A stretch of 57,800 bases of DNA from Prochlorococcus sp. AG-402-K14 (GCA_003216815.1 QCIG01000011.1:1-57800), one strand, 5' to 3'. Numbered from the stretch's first letter, positions 1-11,804 are shown. Numbers and translations are program-made. Notes: generated by a model not told the origin, from the letters alone.

Positions 1-68
1 TACTTGAAAGTTATTCCTTGATTTTTTATGAAATTTTAGGAGTAAAAAAAATTTCTTATTGTTTTTGG

Positions 69-524
69 ATGTGTTCAATAATTAATAAGGGTTGGAAATT
101 AACTAAAACAGTTCTTCCACAACACACTGATCATGCTGGTGTCATGTGGCATGGCTCTTATTTAGACTTCTTAGAAGAGGCTAGAATTGATGCATTAAAT
201 AAAGTCGGAATTTCATATTCAGAATTCTCAAAAAATGGATTTGAAATACCAGTTATTTCTGCTCAAATTAGATATAAAACTTCCTTCCTACATGGAGAAA
301 AGGTTGTATTAAGTAGTCAATTTAAGATTGAAAATAAAATACGACTTAATTGCAAAACTTTATTTTTGAAATCAAATGGAGATGTTGGTGCTGAAGCCTT
401 AATAGGACTCGTTGTTGTAAGAAAAATAAATGATTCAATAAAATTAGTAAGAGAATTGCCTGCTCAGATTAAAAATATATTATTACTTCTAGAGGAAGGC
501 CCTAAAATTAAAATGATTGAATGA
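69..524 (+). CDS. Hotdog-fold acyl-CoA thioesterase (4HBT/YbgC type)
   Basis: Small single-domain thioesterase expected to hydrolyse an acyl-CoA thioester in the cytoplasm. The frame shows the 4HBT signature HTDHAGVMWHGSYLDFLEEA near the N-terminus, with the Asp that usually acts in catalysis. Cyanobacterial members of this family include the DHNA-CoA thioesterase of phylloquinone synthesis, so that role is possible but not proven here. The frame stays open upstream to an ATG at 18; the ATG at 69 puts the signature at the usual distance from the N-terminus, so I prefer it (151 aa). The stop codon lies inside an octamer repeat that leads into prmC. Confidence 0.8.
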   Translation: MCSIINKGWKLTKTVLPQHTDHAGVMWHGSYLDFLEEARIDALNKVGISYSEFSKNGFEIPVISAQIRYKTSFLHGEKVVLSSQFKIENKIRLNCKTLFLKSNGDVGAEALIGLVVVRKINDSIKLVRELPAQIKNILLLLEEGPKIKMIE

Positions 525-542
525 TTGAATGATTGAATGATT
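513..542. repeat. Tandem octamer repeat ATGATTGA
   Basis: Three complete ATGATTGA units plus a partial fourth lie head to tail. They supply the last codons and the TGA stop of the thioesterase gene and run up to one base before the prmC start. The unit length is not a multiple of three. An in-frame TGA directly upstream of the prmC ATG fixes that start. Confidence 0.9.
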
Positions 543-543
543 T

Positions 544-1425
544 ATGATTTCAAACTCCATTACTGGTAATACTTTTCTTCAATGGAGAAAAAAAATGTTA
601 CTTAGAGGAGGAAGTAAAGTTGATTTAGACTGGCTTTTGGATATCGGCGCAGGAGTTTCTTGGACTAAGTTGCAAAACATCTTTTTGCATCCTGAGCAAT
701 GCTTCTCTTTAGAAATTCCAATTGAAGAATTAGAAGTTATTTGGGAATGTCATTTAAAAGATCAAACCCCTCTTCAGTATTTAATTTTTAAATGCCCCTG
801 GAGAGATTTTGAGTTAGAGGTTTCAGCAGAGGCTCTTATACCTAGGCAAGAAACAGAATTCTTGATTGATTTTGCTCTGAAAAAAGTGGCAAATATTAAT
901 TGTGGAAGATGGGCTGATCTAGGGACAGGGGCTGGTCCCCTTGCTATATCTTTAGCTAAATCTCTGCCTGATTGGCATGGACATGCAGTTGATATCAGTA
1001 ATGATGCATTAGAACTAGCGAAAAAAAATTTTAAAACTATTGTTTCTAAAGCAAATGTTAGGTTCTCTTTGGGAGATTGGTGGAAACCTTTAGAGAGTTG
1101 GTGGGGAAGCTTTGATCTTGTCGTTACTAATCCCCCATATATTCCCTCTGATTTGATTGAAGAGTTAGAACCAGTTGTCAAAAATCATGAGCCTCGTTTA
1201 GCTTTGGATGGTGGAAATGATGGCATGAATGCTTCTAAACAAATAATTCTTGGAGCATCAAAGGGACTTGCTGAAGGGGGTTGGTTGATCCTTGAACATC
1301 ATTATGATCAAAGTGAAAAGATAATTAAGATCATGAAGGAAATAGGAATGAAAGAAGTTTCTTATGAAAAAGATATAAGTGGAGTTAAGCGTTTTGCAAT
1401 TTGTCGTAAGAAATTAAATGGTTAG
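544..1425 (+). CDS. prmC: Peptide chain release factor N5-glutamine methyltransferase
   Basis: Methylates the Gln of the GGQ motif in release factors RF1/RF2, using S-adenosylmethionine, which improves termination. An N-terminal helical domain is followed by RQETE near residue 100, a SAM-binding loop DLGTGAGPLAISL near residue 125, and the hallmark TNPPY motif near residue 195 that holds the substrate Gln. The length of 293 aa is normal for the family. The start is set by an in-frame stop just upstream. The 3' end overlaps tsaC by 8 bases, suggesting translational coupling of two translation-related genes. Confidence 0.95.
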   Translation: MISNSITGNTFLQWRKKMLLRGGSKVDLDWLLDIGAGVSWTKLQNIFLHPEQCFSLEIPIEELEVIWECHLKDQTPLQYLIFKCPWRDFELEVSAEALIPRQETEFLIDFALKKVANINCGRWADLGTGAGPLAISLAKSLPDWHGHAVDISNDALELAKKNFKTIVSKANVRFSLGDWWKPLESWWGSFDLVVTNPPYIPSDLIEELEPVVKNHEPRLALDGGNDGMNASKQIILGASKGLAEGGWLILEHHYDQSEKIIKIMKEIGMKEVSYEKDISGVKRFAICRKKLNG

Positions 1426-1993
1426 AGATCAATTTGAAATTTCTGACTTGGCTTTGAAGTTAAAGAAAGGATCTTTGGCTTTATTTCCTACTGATACTTT
1501 GCCAGCACTTTGTTCCTGTCCTAAATACTCAAAACAAATTTGGAATATTAAGAAAAGGCCATCAAATAAGCCACTTATATTAATGGGAGGAAGCTTGGAA
1601 GATTTGTTTGAGTTTGTTGAACCTTGTGCTATTGAAGATGGCTTGGAATTGGCGAAAATCTATTGGCCAGGAGCATTAACAATTGTTTTACCAACAATCG
1701 GAAATTTCTCTAGCTATTTGAATTCTAATTCTAATTCTTTAGGATTCAGAGTTCCGGCGCTAAAACTTGCAAGAGATTTACTTCGTAAAACTGGTCCTCT
1801 TGCAACTACTAGCGCAAATATTTCTGGAAAGTCTCCCGTTCAAGATGCTCTAGAAGCTTCGATACAATTTCCAGGGATTCCAATTCTTGCACCTGTTCCT
1901 TGGCCAAGCTGTTCTGGGATGGCAAGCACAGTTGTTGAATGGAATAAAGGGAAATGGAATTTGTTAAGGGCTGGATCAGTTATTTTGAATTAA
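1418..1993 (+). CDS. tsaC: L-threonylcarbamoyladenylate synthase, Sua5/YciO/YrdC family
   Basis: Makes threonylcarbamoyl-AMP from threonine, bicarbonate and ATP, the first step of the t6A37 modification of ANN-decoding tRNAs. The 191 aa protein shows the family features: LFPTDTLPALCS near residue 20, KKRPSNKPLILM near residue 45, WPGALTIVLP near residue 85 and a TSANISGKSP segment near residue 130. It is the short TsaC form without the extra Sua5 domain. It overlaps the prmC end by 8 bases and is probably co-transcribed with it. Confidence 0.93.
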   Translation: MVRDQFEISDLALKLKKGSLALFPTDTLPALCSCPKYSKQIWNIKKRPSNKPLILMGGSLEDLFEFVEPCAIEDGLELAKIYWPGALTIVLPTIGNFSSYLNSNSNSLGFRVPALKLARDLLRKTGPLATTSANISGKSPVQDALEASIQFPGIPILAPVPWPSCSGMASTVVEWNKGKWNLLRAGSVILN

Positions 1994-2001
1994 AAGGACG
2001 A

Positions 2002-2160
2002 ATGATTTATCTTTTTGGAACGGTTTTATTGTTGCAATTTCTTTTTTGGTGGTTTTTTAGATTACCTATCATTAGTCTTGATTGGATTATTGAATTAAAA
2101 TTTCTCAAGTTGATTCTTGTAGCTTTTTTTATTTGGATTATTTCTGGTAAACCCAAATAG
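2002..2160 (+). CDS. Small hydrophobic membrane protein
   Basis: Not recognised. From the ATG at 2002 the frame gives 52 aa with two hydrophobic stretches, separated by a short polar turn, ending in SGKPK, so a two-helix inner or thylakoid membrane protein is plausible. An alternative ATG at 1954 would overlap tsaC by 40 bases and add a less hydrophobic segment. Same strand and 8 bases after the tsaC stop, so it may be the last gene of that operon. Coding status is uncertain because AT-rich DNA readily yields hydrophobic frames. Confidence 0.4.
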   Translation: MIYLFGTVLLLQFLFWWFFRLPIISLDWIIELKFLKLILVAFFIWIISGKPK

Positions 2161-2198
2161 ATATTGTGGGGCTTGGATTTTTAGAAAAGTTTTTAAAA

Positions 2199-2270
2199 TG
2201 CCGGCTAACAGATTTGAACTGATGACCTTCGCTTTACAAAAGCGCTGCTCTACCGCTGAGCTAAGCCGGC
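2199..2270 (-). tRNA. tRNA-Thr (anticodon TGT)
   Basis: The minus strand folds as a complete 72-base tRNA: acceptor stem GCCGGCT/AGCCGGC, D arm GCTC...GAGC, an anticodon loop with TGT (reads ACA), and a T arm with TTCAAAT. The acceptor is perfectly paired and the discriminator is A. The first anticodon-stem pair and one T-stem pair are mismatched. CCA is not encoded. Confidence 0.95.
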
Positions 2271-2393
2271 AACTTATATATTCTACCTAAAGAAGTAATC
2301 TAAAAGTTCATCTATATGAGAAATTTGTTGAAAATAATTTTTTAAAATATTTTTTAGATCAAATCCGGAAATTAAATACTATCTTTTTGTTGA

Positions 2394-2735
2394 TTAAGAA
2401 TTTGAATCTATATTCTCTGTAAATTGAGAACTTTCTTTTGGTTTATCCGAATGTTCTATAAGTTTGATTTGACCATTTAGAGTTCGTTTTATAGGAAGAT
2501 TAGCAACCAATGCTGTCATGCGATCCTCTGTTTCAAGACTTACTGCGCCTTCATCCATATCTATTTCGACATACTTTGCAACCACCTCTAATATTTCTCT
2601 TCTCATTTGATCTAAAAGTTCAGTGCTGAGATCTGAACGATCATGAGCTAAAACAAGTTGAAGCCTTTCTCTTGCAGTGCTAGCACTTGCAGGCTGTCTT
2701 CGTAATAATTTGTTGATAATGTCTCTAAGTGTCAT
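2394..2735 (-). CDS. minE: Cell division topological specificity factor MinE
   Basis: MinE stimulates the MinD ATPase at the membrane and drives the oscillation that keeps FtsZ rings at mid-cell. The 113 aa product starts with the amphipathic membrane-targeting segment [13 protein letters not shown], followed by the MinD-interacting region ([13 protein letters not shown], residues about 21-33) and the conserved [11 protein letters not shown]-like core. The C-terminal tail after residue 90 is polar and lineage-specific. It starts 4 bases after the minD stop and is the last gene of the ctpA-HD-minC-minD-minE series. Confidence 0.95.
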   Translation of the reverse strand: MTLRDIINKLLRRQPASASTARERLQLVLAHDRSDLSTELLDQMRREILEVVAKYVEIDMDEGAVSLETEDRMTALVANLPIKRTLNGQIKLIEHSDKPKESSQFTENIDSNS

Positions 2736-2739
2736 TGCT

Positions 2740-3555
2740 TTAGAAAATTTTTGTTTGCATTAGTCTTCTAAATTTCGCGCCAATACTCGAATTCTCTTCT
2801 AAGGGATTAATTATTGCAATATCTTCACCTTGTAATCTCCTTGCAATATTTATGTAGCATTTAGCTGCTGGAGAATTAACACTATTTAAGGTAAGAGGCT
2901 CCCCTCTATTCGTACTGACAATAACCTGTTCATCTTCTAGAACAAGGCCAAGTAAAGGTAAGGCTAAAATATCAGTTACGTCATTAATGGAGAGCATTTC
3001 TTGGCTGGCCATCATTTTTGGCCTAACTCTATTGAGAACTAATTGGACTGGTTTAATCGAATTTGTATTAAGCAAACCAATGACTCTGTCAGCATCTCTG
3101 ACTGCGGAAACTTCTGGATTGGTAACTACGATTGCTTCTTGGCAGGCAGCCATGGCATTTTTAAATCCATCCTCAACTCCTGCAGGGCAGTCAATTAAAA
3201 CGTAATTGAACTGTTCTTTTAACATATCAACTATTCGTTTCATATCATCGGGCTTTAACCAATCAAGCATTCTGGGGTTGCCAGCAGGAAGCAAAGATAG
3301 ATTTGATTCTTGCTTGTGCTTAACCAGTGCCTGATCAAGTCTGCATTCTTCCTCAAGTACTTCTTGCGCTGTATAAACAATTCGATTTTCTAAACCTAAT
3401 AATAAATCTAAATTTCTCAGACCAAAGTCTGCATCTAGTACGGCAGTACTTATACCTTGTCTCGCGAGTGAAATACCAAGATTTGCTGTAAGGGTTGTCT
3501 TCCCGACTCCACCTTTACCTGAGCAAACAAGAATGACTCGCGTATCAGTCGCCAC
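2740..3555 (-). CDS. minD: Septum site-determining ATPase MinD
   Basis: Deviant Walker ATPase that recruits MinC and MinE to the membrane to block polar division. The Walker A motif GKGGVGKTT is near residue 15, followed by [10 protein letters not shown] and the switch DCPAGVEDG. The C-terminus is basic with a potential amphipathic membrane-targeting helix. I place the start at a GTG at 3555 because AAGGAGG, an almost perfect ribosome binding site, lies just upstream; the frame stays open to a TTG at 3576, but that would make the Shine-Dalgarno sequence coding. The product is 271 aa, a normal length. Confidence 0.95.
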   Translation of the reverse strand: MATDTRVILVCSGKGGVGKTTLTANLGISLARQGISTAVLDADFGLRNLDLLLGLENRIVYTAQEVLEEECRLDQALVKHKQESNLSLLPAGNPRMLDWLKPDDMKRIVDMLKEQFNYVLIDCPAGVEDGFKNAMAACQEAIVVTNPEVSAVRDADRVIGLLNTNSIKPVQLVLNRVRPKMMASQEMLSINDVTDILALPLLGLVLEDEQVIVSTNRGEPLTLNSVNSPAAKCYINIARRLQGEDIAIINPLEENSSIGAKFRRLMQTKIF

Positions 3556-3718
3556 AGACCTCCTTAGATTCGTCAAACTTTAGTTCGATTTTGATTAAGA
3601 AAAAAGCTTTATTGCTATATCGGTTGAATTGGGTTTGCTTTTGAAGACATCTCTCCGATTTTGATTTGTTGATTTTTCGGTTTTTTGAAAAATTATTTTT
3701 TGATTTTGATTGAGAAAA

Positions 3719-4366
3719 TTACATTGAATCAAGTGGCGAAATGATAATTTCTTCGGATTTTATTTGTGCTTGTTCAGCAATACCAAGTTGAAATTTCTCC
3801 TTGGGACCTCTGGCTACTTTATTTGCAATTCTTAGTTGAACAGGTCTTAGTTGAAGTGCGGATATTTTGGCTTGAATGTTTCCTTTGCTGCCTGCATGCG
3901 CAATTCCAAGAAGTCTGCCCCAAATAATTATATTGCCTTCTGCTCTAACGATGGCACCAGGATTAACATCTCCAAGGATTAATAAATCACTTGGGCAATC
4001 AAGATATTCTCCCGATCGGACTGTGCCTTGGTGAAAATGAGTTTTTGTTAAATTTAAATTTTCATCATTTATTTCTAAGGCTTTATTAGGATAATTTTCA
4101 AAAATGAATTGAGAGCTATAACCTAATGATTGAGAACTTATTATAGTTTTTGTTGATGTTGAACAAAAACTAATAATTTTACAATTATATTGGCTTGCTA
4201 TTTCTATTAGTTCTAATATATCTGTGCAGGAAAGATCAAGATTTTTACAATCAATTTCTAAATTATCTGATGTGATTTTATTTAATTTATTTTTTAAACA
4301 TAATTTCCAATTTATATATTTATTATCATCTATATTGATAATTATTTTTTTTGGTTTTGAGTTCAT
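3719..4366 (-). CDS. minC: Septum site-determining protein MinC
   Basis: FtsZ antagonist of the Min system. The C-terminal half (about residues 110-215) has the MinC beta-helix with GTVRSGEYL, LLILGDVNPGA, GNIIIWGRLLGIAHAGSKGN and the MinD-binding RPVQLRIA region. The N-terminal half is Asn/Lys-rich and poorly conserved, as is common for MinC. It begins 3 bases after the HD-hydrolase stop and is followed, after a gap of about 160 bases, by minD, so minDE may have their own promoter. Confidence 0.92.
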   Translation of the reverse strand: MNSKPKKIIINIDDNKYINWKLCLKNKLNKITSDNLEIDCKNLDLSCTDILELIEIASQYNCKIISFCSTSTKTIISSQSLGYSSQFIFENYPNKALEINDENLNLTKTHFHQGTVRSGEYLDCPSDLLILGDVNPGAIVRAEGNIIIWGRLLGIAHAGSKGNIQAKISALQLRPVQLRIANKVARGPKEKFQLGIAEQAQIKSEEIIISPLDSM

Positions 4367-4369
4367 TTT

Positions 4370-5629
4370 TTAAATATTTTTGATTTTTAGCTTTTCTATC
4401 TCTATCTTTAATTCATTCTCAATTTCTTTTGGATAAATCAACCATGAAGACTGATTAGGCTCAATTAATCGTTCAACTATTGGTGAGACTTTTTCTAGAG
4501 CCTCTAGTTTGTAGCCGTCCCATAAACGAAGTCCATATTTGTAAGGATAATAACTTTTAACTATTTGCTCTCTTAAACCACAAGATATATCTGGTTCAAT
4601 GCAGAATTTTTCAGCTAGAACTCTAGCTTTTGCTAGAGCTTCTAGTTTGAACTCTAAAGAAAAGGAAGATATATTTAATGCTTTTAATAAATCTCTATTT
4701 ATAAAACGTTTACATAAATTGGATAGATTATTTGATGAAGATTCTTGCCATTTTGAAATATGATATCCAGTAGTTATATCATCATTAGATAAAAAACTAT
4801 CCAGGTTCATTTTCTTATTATTCCATAGCCATTCAGACATAGATTTGTCAGCCCATATTCTTTTTGGACCAAGATTTCTTGCTGTTTTTATAATTTGTTC
4901 TAATAACCAATTGCAAACCTCATTTAACCGATGGTTGTATACGCTTCTATACATAAGATTTCTTATGACTAGATAATGTTCAACTGCCATTAATCCTTTT
5001 GGATGTATTGCTAAATCTCCATCGGGTGCAATTGTCATTGCAGATATTATGCGATCAATATCTAATTGACCATACCTTGCCCCAGTTGTATAACTATCTC
5101 TCATTAAGTAATCAAGCCTATCACAATCTAGCTGACTACTTATTAGGGAAATTATTAACTTATTTGGTGCTTTTCTTAGTTTTATTAATTCTGAAATTGC
5201 TTTTGAATTTCCCTTGCCATATTTATTGAGAATCATACTAATTTCTTTATTGGAACTTATCAACTTAGCTGTCCAATCTTCATGATTGATTTTGAAAATA
5301 TCCTCACTTGTATGGCTTAGTGGCCCATGGCCTAAGTCATGTAAAAGTGCAGCACCGTATAGGATGAATTTTTTGTCTTTTAATCCGGAATCAAATGTAG
5401 ATAAATGATTTATAGCTCGTCTAGCAATGTGAAATACACCAAGAGAATGAGTAAACCTGCTTGATTCTGCGCCATGAAAAGTTAAATATGCAGGCCCCAA
5501 TTGTTTAATTCTTCTTAACCTTTGAAATGGGTAGGAATCTATTAATTCCATTACCATTTGTTCTTCAGGAATTGAGCTGTTTAAAGTAATGGATTGATGC
5601 AGAGGGTCATAATAAGTTCTTGTAGACAT
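4370..5629 (-). CDS. HD-domain metal-dependent phosphohydrolase (dGTPase/SAMHD1-like)
   Basis: Cytoplasmic HD-superfamily hydrolase. Metal ligands are visible as H61 (FTHSLG), H97-D98 (LLHDLGHGPLSH) and a later Asp in the QLDCDRLDYLMRD segment near residue 170, which is typical of the YdhJ/dNTPase-like subfamily. The substrate, probably a nucleotide phosphate, cannot be read from sequence. It lies between ctpA and minC on the same strand with 3-base spacings on both sides, so it is very likely part of that operon. The length of 419 aa is normal for the group. Confidence 0.88.
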   Translation of the reverse strand: MSTRTYYDPLHQSITLNSSIPEEQMVMELIDSYPFQRLRRIKQLGPAYLTFHGAESSRFTHSLGVFHIARRAINHLSTFDSGLKDKKFILYGAALLHDLGHGPLSHTSEDIFKINHEDWTAKLISSNKEISMILNKYGKGNSKAISELIKLRKAPNKLIISLISSQLDCDRLDYLMRDSYTTGARYGQLDIDRIISAMTIAPDGDLAIHPKGLMAVEHYLVIRNLMYRSVYNHRLNEVCNWLLEQIIKTARNLGPKRIWADKSMSEWLWNNKKMNLDSFLSNDDITTGYHISKWQESSSNNLSNLCKRFINRDLLKALNISSFSLEFKLEALAKARVLAEKFCIEPDISCGLREQIVKSYYPYKYGLRLWDGYKLEALEKVSPIVERLIEPNQSSWLIYPKEIENELKIEIEKLKIKNI

Positions 5630-5632
5630 GCT

Positions 5633-6961
5633 TTATTCAATTTCTTCAAGAACTGATTCTTCTCCACTTTCTTTAAGAACTAATTCTTCTTCGATTTGTT
5701 TTGATACTTTCTCTGAGACCTCTTCTTTGTCCAAAGTGGCTTGCATAATAAGTTCTGCATCTAGTAGCCACCTGTCTTCATCAGAACCTGGATTAAGTGG
5801 TTCTGGCATTTCTAAAAGGCGATCAGGGTTTATTCCAAGATTTTGTATGTCTATTCCGCTTGGAGTTAAGTAGCTAGCAACAGTTATTGCTAATCCACTG
5901 CCATCACTAAGGTTTGTCAAGGATTGTATGAGGCCTTTCCCAAATGTTTTATTACCTATGAGCTCAGATCTTTTATTGTCTTGTAAAGCACCAGCAAGAA
6001 TTTCACTTGCGCTTGCTGTGCCTTCGTTTACAAGTGTAACCATAGGTCCATCATAGAGAGTTTCCACCCCAGAGCTAATTGGATCATTAATAGCATCTCT
6101 TTTCTTTGTCTCAACTATGGGCTTATTGCTTAGAAAGGCATCTGCAACTGCAAGACCAGAACTTACTAATCCTCCTGAGTTGTTTCTTAAATCTAAAATA
6201 AGTCCATCTATTTCTTTAGCAGAAAGTTCTTCTAATGCTTCCTCAACTTGTTGAGGTACTCCCTCGCTAAATTGTGTGATTCTTAAATAACCAAGAGTAT
6301 GAGATTCATTTCTTATTCTCTTAGTCCTTACAGGTCTTAAATCAACGCTTCTTCTTTCCAGAGAAATTTCTTTGATTTCATTATCAGGTTGCTGTAATTC
6401 AACAAGAACTTGTGTTCCAGTTTGTCCTCTTAGTCTTGCGGCAGTTGCTTCTAGGCCTAATTGTTTTGGATCTTGCCCATTGACTTTTTTTAAAATTGTT
6501 CCACTGGAAATACCTGCATCAGAGGCAGGAGAACCTTCAAGGGGAGATATGACAACAATTTCACCATCATCTTTTCTTGCGCCCAACTGAAGTCCAACTC
6601 CATTAATTTCACTTCCGATGTTGCTTCTTTTCATGGCTTCATAGTCTTCTGGTTTTAATAACCTCGTGTAAGGATCTCCCAGAGGTAAAAGCATCGCTTC
6701 TATTGCTGAATAAGCTTGTTGGGAATTAGTTATTGGTTTTTCCAGAGCTTTTTGGCGAAGTTTTTTCCACTGAATTTCATCAAATTTCTTAGGGGAGAGA
6801 TAGCCTTCATTAACCAGATTCCAGGCCTCAATAACTAGCAATTGTCCATCATTGAGGGCAATTGCGGGCAGAGTGAAAACTTGAAATAAAATTCCAAAGC
6901 TAATTAAAACTGCAAAAAGTCTTTGCAGTTGTTTAGTTAAAGATTTAACAGATGAAAGCAT
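5633..6961 (-). CDS. ctpA: Carboxyl-terminal processing protease (S41 family)
   Basis: Serine protease with a Ser/Lys dyad; cyanobacterial members in the lumen or periplasm mature the D1 precursor or related proteins. The start at 6961 gives an N-terminal signal sequence (hydrophobic [15 protein letters not shown]), then a PDZ domain ([20 protein letters not shown] onward), the catalytic Ser in EGTASASEI and the Lys in [13 protein letters not shown] longer frame starts at 7024 but would run almost into petB and lacks a proper signal peptide. The C-terminal tail is Glu-rich. It is divergent from petB, a gene pairing common in cyanobacteria. Confidence 0.92.
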   Translation of the reverse strand: MLSSVKSLTKQLQRLFAVLISFGILFQVFTLPAIALNDGQLLVIEAWNLVNEGYLSPKKFDEIQWKKLRQKALEKPITNSQQAYSAIEAMLLPLGDPYTRLLKPEDYEAMKRSNIGSEINGVGLQLGARKDDGEIVVISPLEGSPASDAGISSGTILKKVNGQDPKQLGLEATAARLRGQTGTQVLVELQQPDNEIKEISLERRSVDLRPVRTKRIRNESHTLGYLRITQFSEGVPQQVEEALEELSAKEIDGLILDLRNNSGGLVSSGLAVADAFLSNKPIVETKKRDAINDPISSGVETLYDGPMVTLVNEGTASASEILAGALQDNKRSELIGNKTFGKGLIQSLTNLSDGSGLAITVASYLTPSGIDIQNLGINPDRLLEMPEPLNPGSDEDRWLLDAELIMQATLDKEEVSEKVSKQIEEELVLKESGEESVLEEIE

Positions 6962-7030
6962 TGGATAGATCTTTTGCGGCGACCAAGGGGCACATCGAGT
7001 AAGATATTTGAAAGTACAGTGCATAAGTGG

Positions 7031-7687
7031 ATGGCGAACTCTTCACCGGTTTATGACTGGTTCCAGGAACGTCTTGAGATCCAAGACATAGCTGATGACG
7101 TCACTTCAAAATACGTTCCTCCACATGTCAACATTTTTTATTGTCTCGGTGGAATAACACTGGTTTGTTTTTTGATTCAGTTCGCGACTGGGTTCGCAAT
7201 GACCTTTTATTACAAACCTACAGTAACTGAAGCTTATAGCTCAGTTAGTTATCTGATGACAGACGTGAGCTTTGGTTGGTTGATTAGATCAGTTCATAGA
7301 TGGAGTGCTTCAATGATGGTACTCATGCTTATTTTGCATGTTTTTCGAGTTTATTTAACAGGTGGATTCAAAAGACCAAGAGAATTGACATGGATAACAG
7401 GTGTTGTTATGGCAGTTATAACAGTTGCTTTTGGAGTTACAGGCTATTCTTTGCCTTGGGATCAAGTAGGGTATTGGGCAGTTAAAATTGTTTCCGGAGT
7501 ACCAGCTGCAATTCCAGTTATTGGTGACTTCATGGTCGAACTACTAAGAGGCGGTGAGAGTGTTGGTCAGTCAACTTTGACTAGGTTTTATAGTCTTCAT
7601 ACCTTTGTAATGCCTTGGTTATTAGCAGTATTTATGTTGATGCATTTTCTTATGATTAGAAAACAAGGAATCTCCGGTCCTTTATAG
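7031..7687 (+). CDS. petB: Cytochrome b6 of the cytochrome b6f complex
   Basis: Thylakoid membrane subunit that binds two b hemes and the covalent heme cn between the photosystems. [20 protein letters not shown] is the standard cyanobacterial N-terminus, so the ATG at 7031 is chosen although the frame is open from 6974. Cys38 corresponds to the heme cn cysteine; the paired heme-ligand histidines lie in [11 protein letters not shown] and LILHVFRVY and again in [10 protein letters not shown] and LMHFLMIR. The length of 218 aa is typical. petD follows after 58 bases on the same strand. Confidence 0.97.
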   Translation: MANSSPVYDWFQERLEIQDIADDVTSKYVPPHVNIFYCLGGITLVCFLIQFATGFAMTFYYKPTVTEAYSSVSYLMTDVSFGWLIRSVHRWSASMMVLMLILHVFRVYLTGGFKRPRELTWITGVVMAVITVAFGVTGYSLPWDQVGYWAVKIVSGVPAAIPVIGDFMVELLRGGESVGQSTLTRFYSLHTFVMPWLLAVFMLMHFLMIRKQGISGPL

Positions 7688-7745
7688 TTTCTGAATTAGT
7701 TATTCAAAACCATTCTTTTTATTAATTAAAAAATCTTCTTAAATC

Positions 7746-8228
7746 ATGTCTACTCTTAAGAAACCAGATTTATCTGATACCAAACTAAGAGCAAAACTAG
7801 CTAAAGGAATGGGTCATAATTATTATGGAGAACCAGCTTGGCCTAATGATCTTCTATATATTTTCCCAGTAGTTATTCTTGGGACCATAGCGTGTGTTGT
7901 AGGTTTGGCAGTTCTAGATCCTGCATTCCTTGGAGATAAAGCTAATCCTTTTGCCACTCCATTAGAGATTCTTCCAGAATGGTACCTATATCCAGTTTTT
8001 CAAATTTTACGAGTCGTACCCAATAAATTATTGGGAATTGCTTTGCAGACATTGATTCCTCTTGGATTAATGATTCTTCCTTTTATTGAAAACATAAATA
8101 AGTTTGCCAATCCTTTTAGAAGACCAGTTGCAATGTCGTTATTTTTATTTGGAACTGTTTTGACAATGTATCTAGGGATTGGAGCATGCTTGCCCATTGA
8201 TAAGTCTCTAACTCTAGGTTTGTTCTAG
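7746..8228 (+). CDS. petD: Cytochrome b6f complex subunit IV
   Basis: The 160 aa integral membrane subunit that completes the cytochrome b core with PetB at the quinol-oxidising site. The PEWY-type motif ([17 protein letters not shown]) near residue 80 and three membrane helices are evident. It forms a petBD operon. The TAG stop overlaps the TAG of the convergent invertase gene through a shared CTAG palindrome at 8225-8228. Confidence 0.97.
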   Translation: MSTLKKPDLSDTKLRAKLAKGMGHNYYGEPAWPNDLLYIFPVVILGTIACVVGLAVLDPAFLGDKANPFATPLEILPEWYLYPVFQILRVVPNKLLGIALQTLIPLGLMILPFIENINKFANPFRRPVAMSLFLFGTVLTMYLGIGACLPIDKSLTLGLF

Positions 8229-9676
8229 AAGCTCTCCTCTAAATCGAGCATCAATACATCATCTGGTTGTGCTCTTAATAAGTGATGCATCAATAAAAAT
8301 CCAACAATAGTCCAAGTTTGATAAGTCCTTGATTGTTGCCCAACCCATGTACCCGTTGGCCCATCAAAATATTCTGCCCACTTTTGTCTTGGAAGTTGAT
8401 TTAATTGGCTCCAATAACATTCTTCTATTAGAGCTCTCATTTGGCCCATTAGTAATACATCAGCTTTTGGGTAACGTTTTTCATGAAGCAATATAGAAGC
8501 TCCAAAAAACCATAAAAGACTAGGCCAATGACCTCCATTGTGATAACTCCAAGGCCAGTTTTTGGGATCTGAACCAGTTTTGTTTTGCCATTCCTCTACA
8601 TCCATTGGTGGATGGCATATCCTCATTGGCATTTGAGCCATAAGGTGAACACGGTTATGAAGAACTAGACGGAATAATGCTCTTTGCTGAGGAGCAGTCA
8701 AAACACCAAACATGCATGCTAAGGAATTTCCTAGGCTATAAAAACGAAAATCTGGTCTTCCAGTTCTAATATTCCCAATCAAATATCCACCTCTATTTTC
8801 AAGCCAGTCTTGCAGCCATGAAGGAACTACTTGTGGTTGAACATTGAACTCATTTTGATGTTGATCTTCACCATATTGTTCAGTAGGTCTTCTTCGGAGA
8901 ACTTGCATTGTTTTGCTTGTCACCCAATAATGCTTCAAGAGGAATTGTCGAAGGTCATGTACCCACTGACGAGTTAAAACAAGTCTTTGATCAAGTAATC
9001 GACTTTTTTGATTTTTTCTGCTTAATTCCATTAGTTGAATACAACTTTTTAAACATGCATGCAACAAAACCTCTACTTCAAGAGGAGCGCCCCAAACATC
9101 CATAGGACGATCGATCATAAATGAGCAATCTGGGACGAATAAAACTGGATTTCCCTCAAAAGTTGGATGAAGAACCAAATCAAGCAGAAGTTGAACCCCT
9201 CTTTGAACTTGTTGACTTGTACCAAAACTTTGATCACCACTTTTCCTTACATAAAGCCAGCAAAGTACTGGCCACCATAAACTTGCGTCTGCAGAAGTAA
9301 TTCTTCCAATAGATCTTTGACCATAATCAGCTATTAATTTTCCTTTTTCTTCGATAAAGCTTGTTGGAAAAACCCCCCGTGTTTGATAGGTAGTACTTTG
9401 TAAATCTAAACTTACGGTTAAAAATTTTTTTACAATATCAAATCTTTTTTGAGTTAATAGATAAATCATTACTGGGACATTGTCCCTTAAAAAGATTTCT
9501 CCATAATTGAGAGAGTCGTTTTTAGTTGGATGCTCCAAGGCGGCAACACTACCTGCAATATCTCCAGAAATTTCAATTAGAGTTTTTTCAAAATGCTCTT
9601 TAGCTCTTGCTACAACTTTGTCTTCGTTCGAGTTAGGACGAACTCTTTGATGCTGTTGGCTAAAACGTGCTGGCAT
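8225..9676 (-). CDS. Alkaline/neutral invertase, glycoside hydrolase family 100
   Basis: Cytoplasmic beta-fructofuranosidase expected to split sucrose to glucose and fructose. Family traits include the N-terminal [18 protein letters not shown] segment, [19 protein letters not shown] near residue 117, and [16 protein letters not shown] near residue 370, which carry the acidic catalytic residues and substrate contacts of the (alpha/alpha)6 barrel. The 483 aa length fits, and there is no signal peptide. The 3' end overlaps petD by four bases; the 5' side faces the rRNA leader. Sucrose turnover genes are known in marine picocyanobacteria. Confidence 0.92.
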   Translation of the reverse strand: MPARFSQQHQRVRPNSNEDKVVARAKEHFEKTLIEISGDIAGSVAALEHPTKNDSLNYGEIFLRDNVPVMIYLLTQKRFDIVKKFLTVSLDLQSTTYQTRGVFPTSFIEEKGKLIADYGQRSIGRITSADASLWWPVLCWLYVRKSGDQSFGTSQQVQRGVQLLLDLVLHPTFEGNPVLFVPDCSFMIDRPMDVWGAPLEVEVLLHACLKSCIQLMELSRKNQKSRLLDQRLVLTRQWVHDLRQFLLKHYWVTSKTMQVLRRRPTEQYGEDQHQNEFNVQPQVVPSWLQDWLENRGGYLIGNIRTGRPDFRFYSLGNSLACMFGVLTAPQQRALFRLVLHNRVHLMAQMPMRICHPPMDVEEWQNKTGSDPKNWPWSYHNGGHWPSLLWFFGASILLHEKRYPKADVLLMGQMRALIEECYWSQLNQLPRQKWAEYFDGPTGTWVGQQSRTYQTWTIVGFLLMHHLLRAQPDDVLMLDLEESF

Positions 9677-10323
9677 TTCGATAATCTGATGCCATCGCTA
9701 AAAGCTAGTTATGGCTTGCTCCTTTAATATCGATAGTAAGAGGTAAAACATTTCATTTGCAACTTTGTTGCATCTAAGTACGTTGAGGGTCTACAATATT
9801 TTTCTGCGCAAAAGTAAGTCTTAAGCGTAGTCACTGGACTAAATTACGAAAGTTTTTGAGTTAAGTGGGAGTTTTACAACATTTGAGGACTAAACCCTTC
9901 TTTGTTGTAATCTAAAAAACGGTCGAAAGATCGAAAAATGTTCTTGGCTTTTTAAGTCAAAAACATTGCACCTGGACAACTTAAAAGTTTAGGAACTGAC
10001 GCTTTTATCGCGTTCAATTATTTATTGATTGGATGCATTTGCGATAAAGGTGTGAGGTCCCGTCAAAAAGAAATTAGTTGCATAATTTTGTCGCAATTTT
10101 GAATTGGAGTTTCACGGCTCTATTTCGATATTCGGTGTTACAGAGTTAGAGCAACGACGGATCTGAGATCCGGGAAAGTCACGAAGATAAATCTAAGTGC
10201 ACTCTTTAGAACCCTTACAAAAATAAGGTGGCAACAATCACAAATCAGTACGCCAGTGCTGAAATCAGTGGGAGAAGCAAATCAGACTGAGTAAAATTAT
10301 TTTTACAATAGGGCCTGACTACA
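9677..10323 (+). promoter_or_regulatory. rrn leader: rRNA operon promoter/leader region
   Basis: Gene-free stretch of about 650 bases between the divergently oriented invertase gene and 16S rRNA. No credible ORF or tRNA is present. It should hold the rrn promoter and the leader strand of the 16S processing stalk. An antiterminator boxA-like run (GCACTCTTTAGAAC) sits near 10198-10211. I cannot place the transcription start from sequence alone. Confidence 0.5.

Positions 10324-11804
<1,481 letters not shown>

Noticed and set aside
6961-7024. Longer ctpA start at 7024
   Set aside because: It would add residues before the signal peptide and reach almost to the petB start; the ATG at 6961 gives a proper signal sequence.
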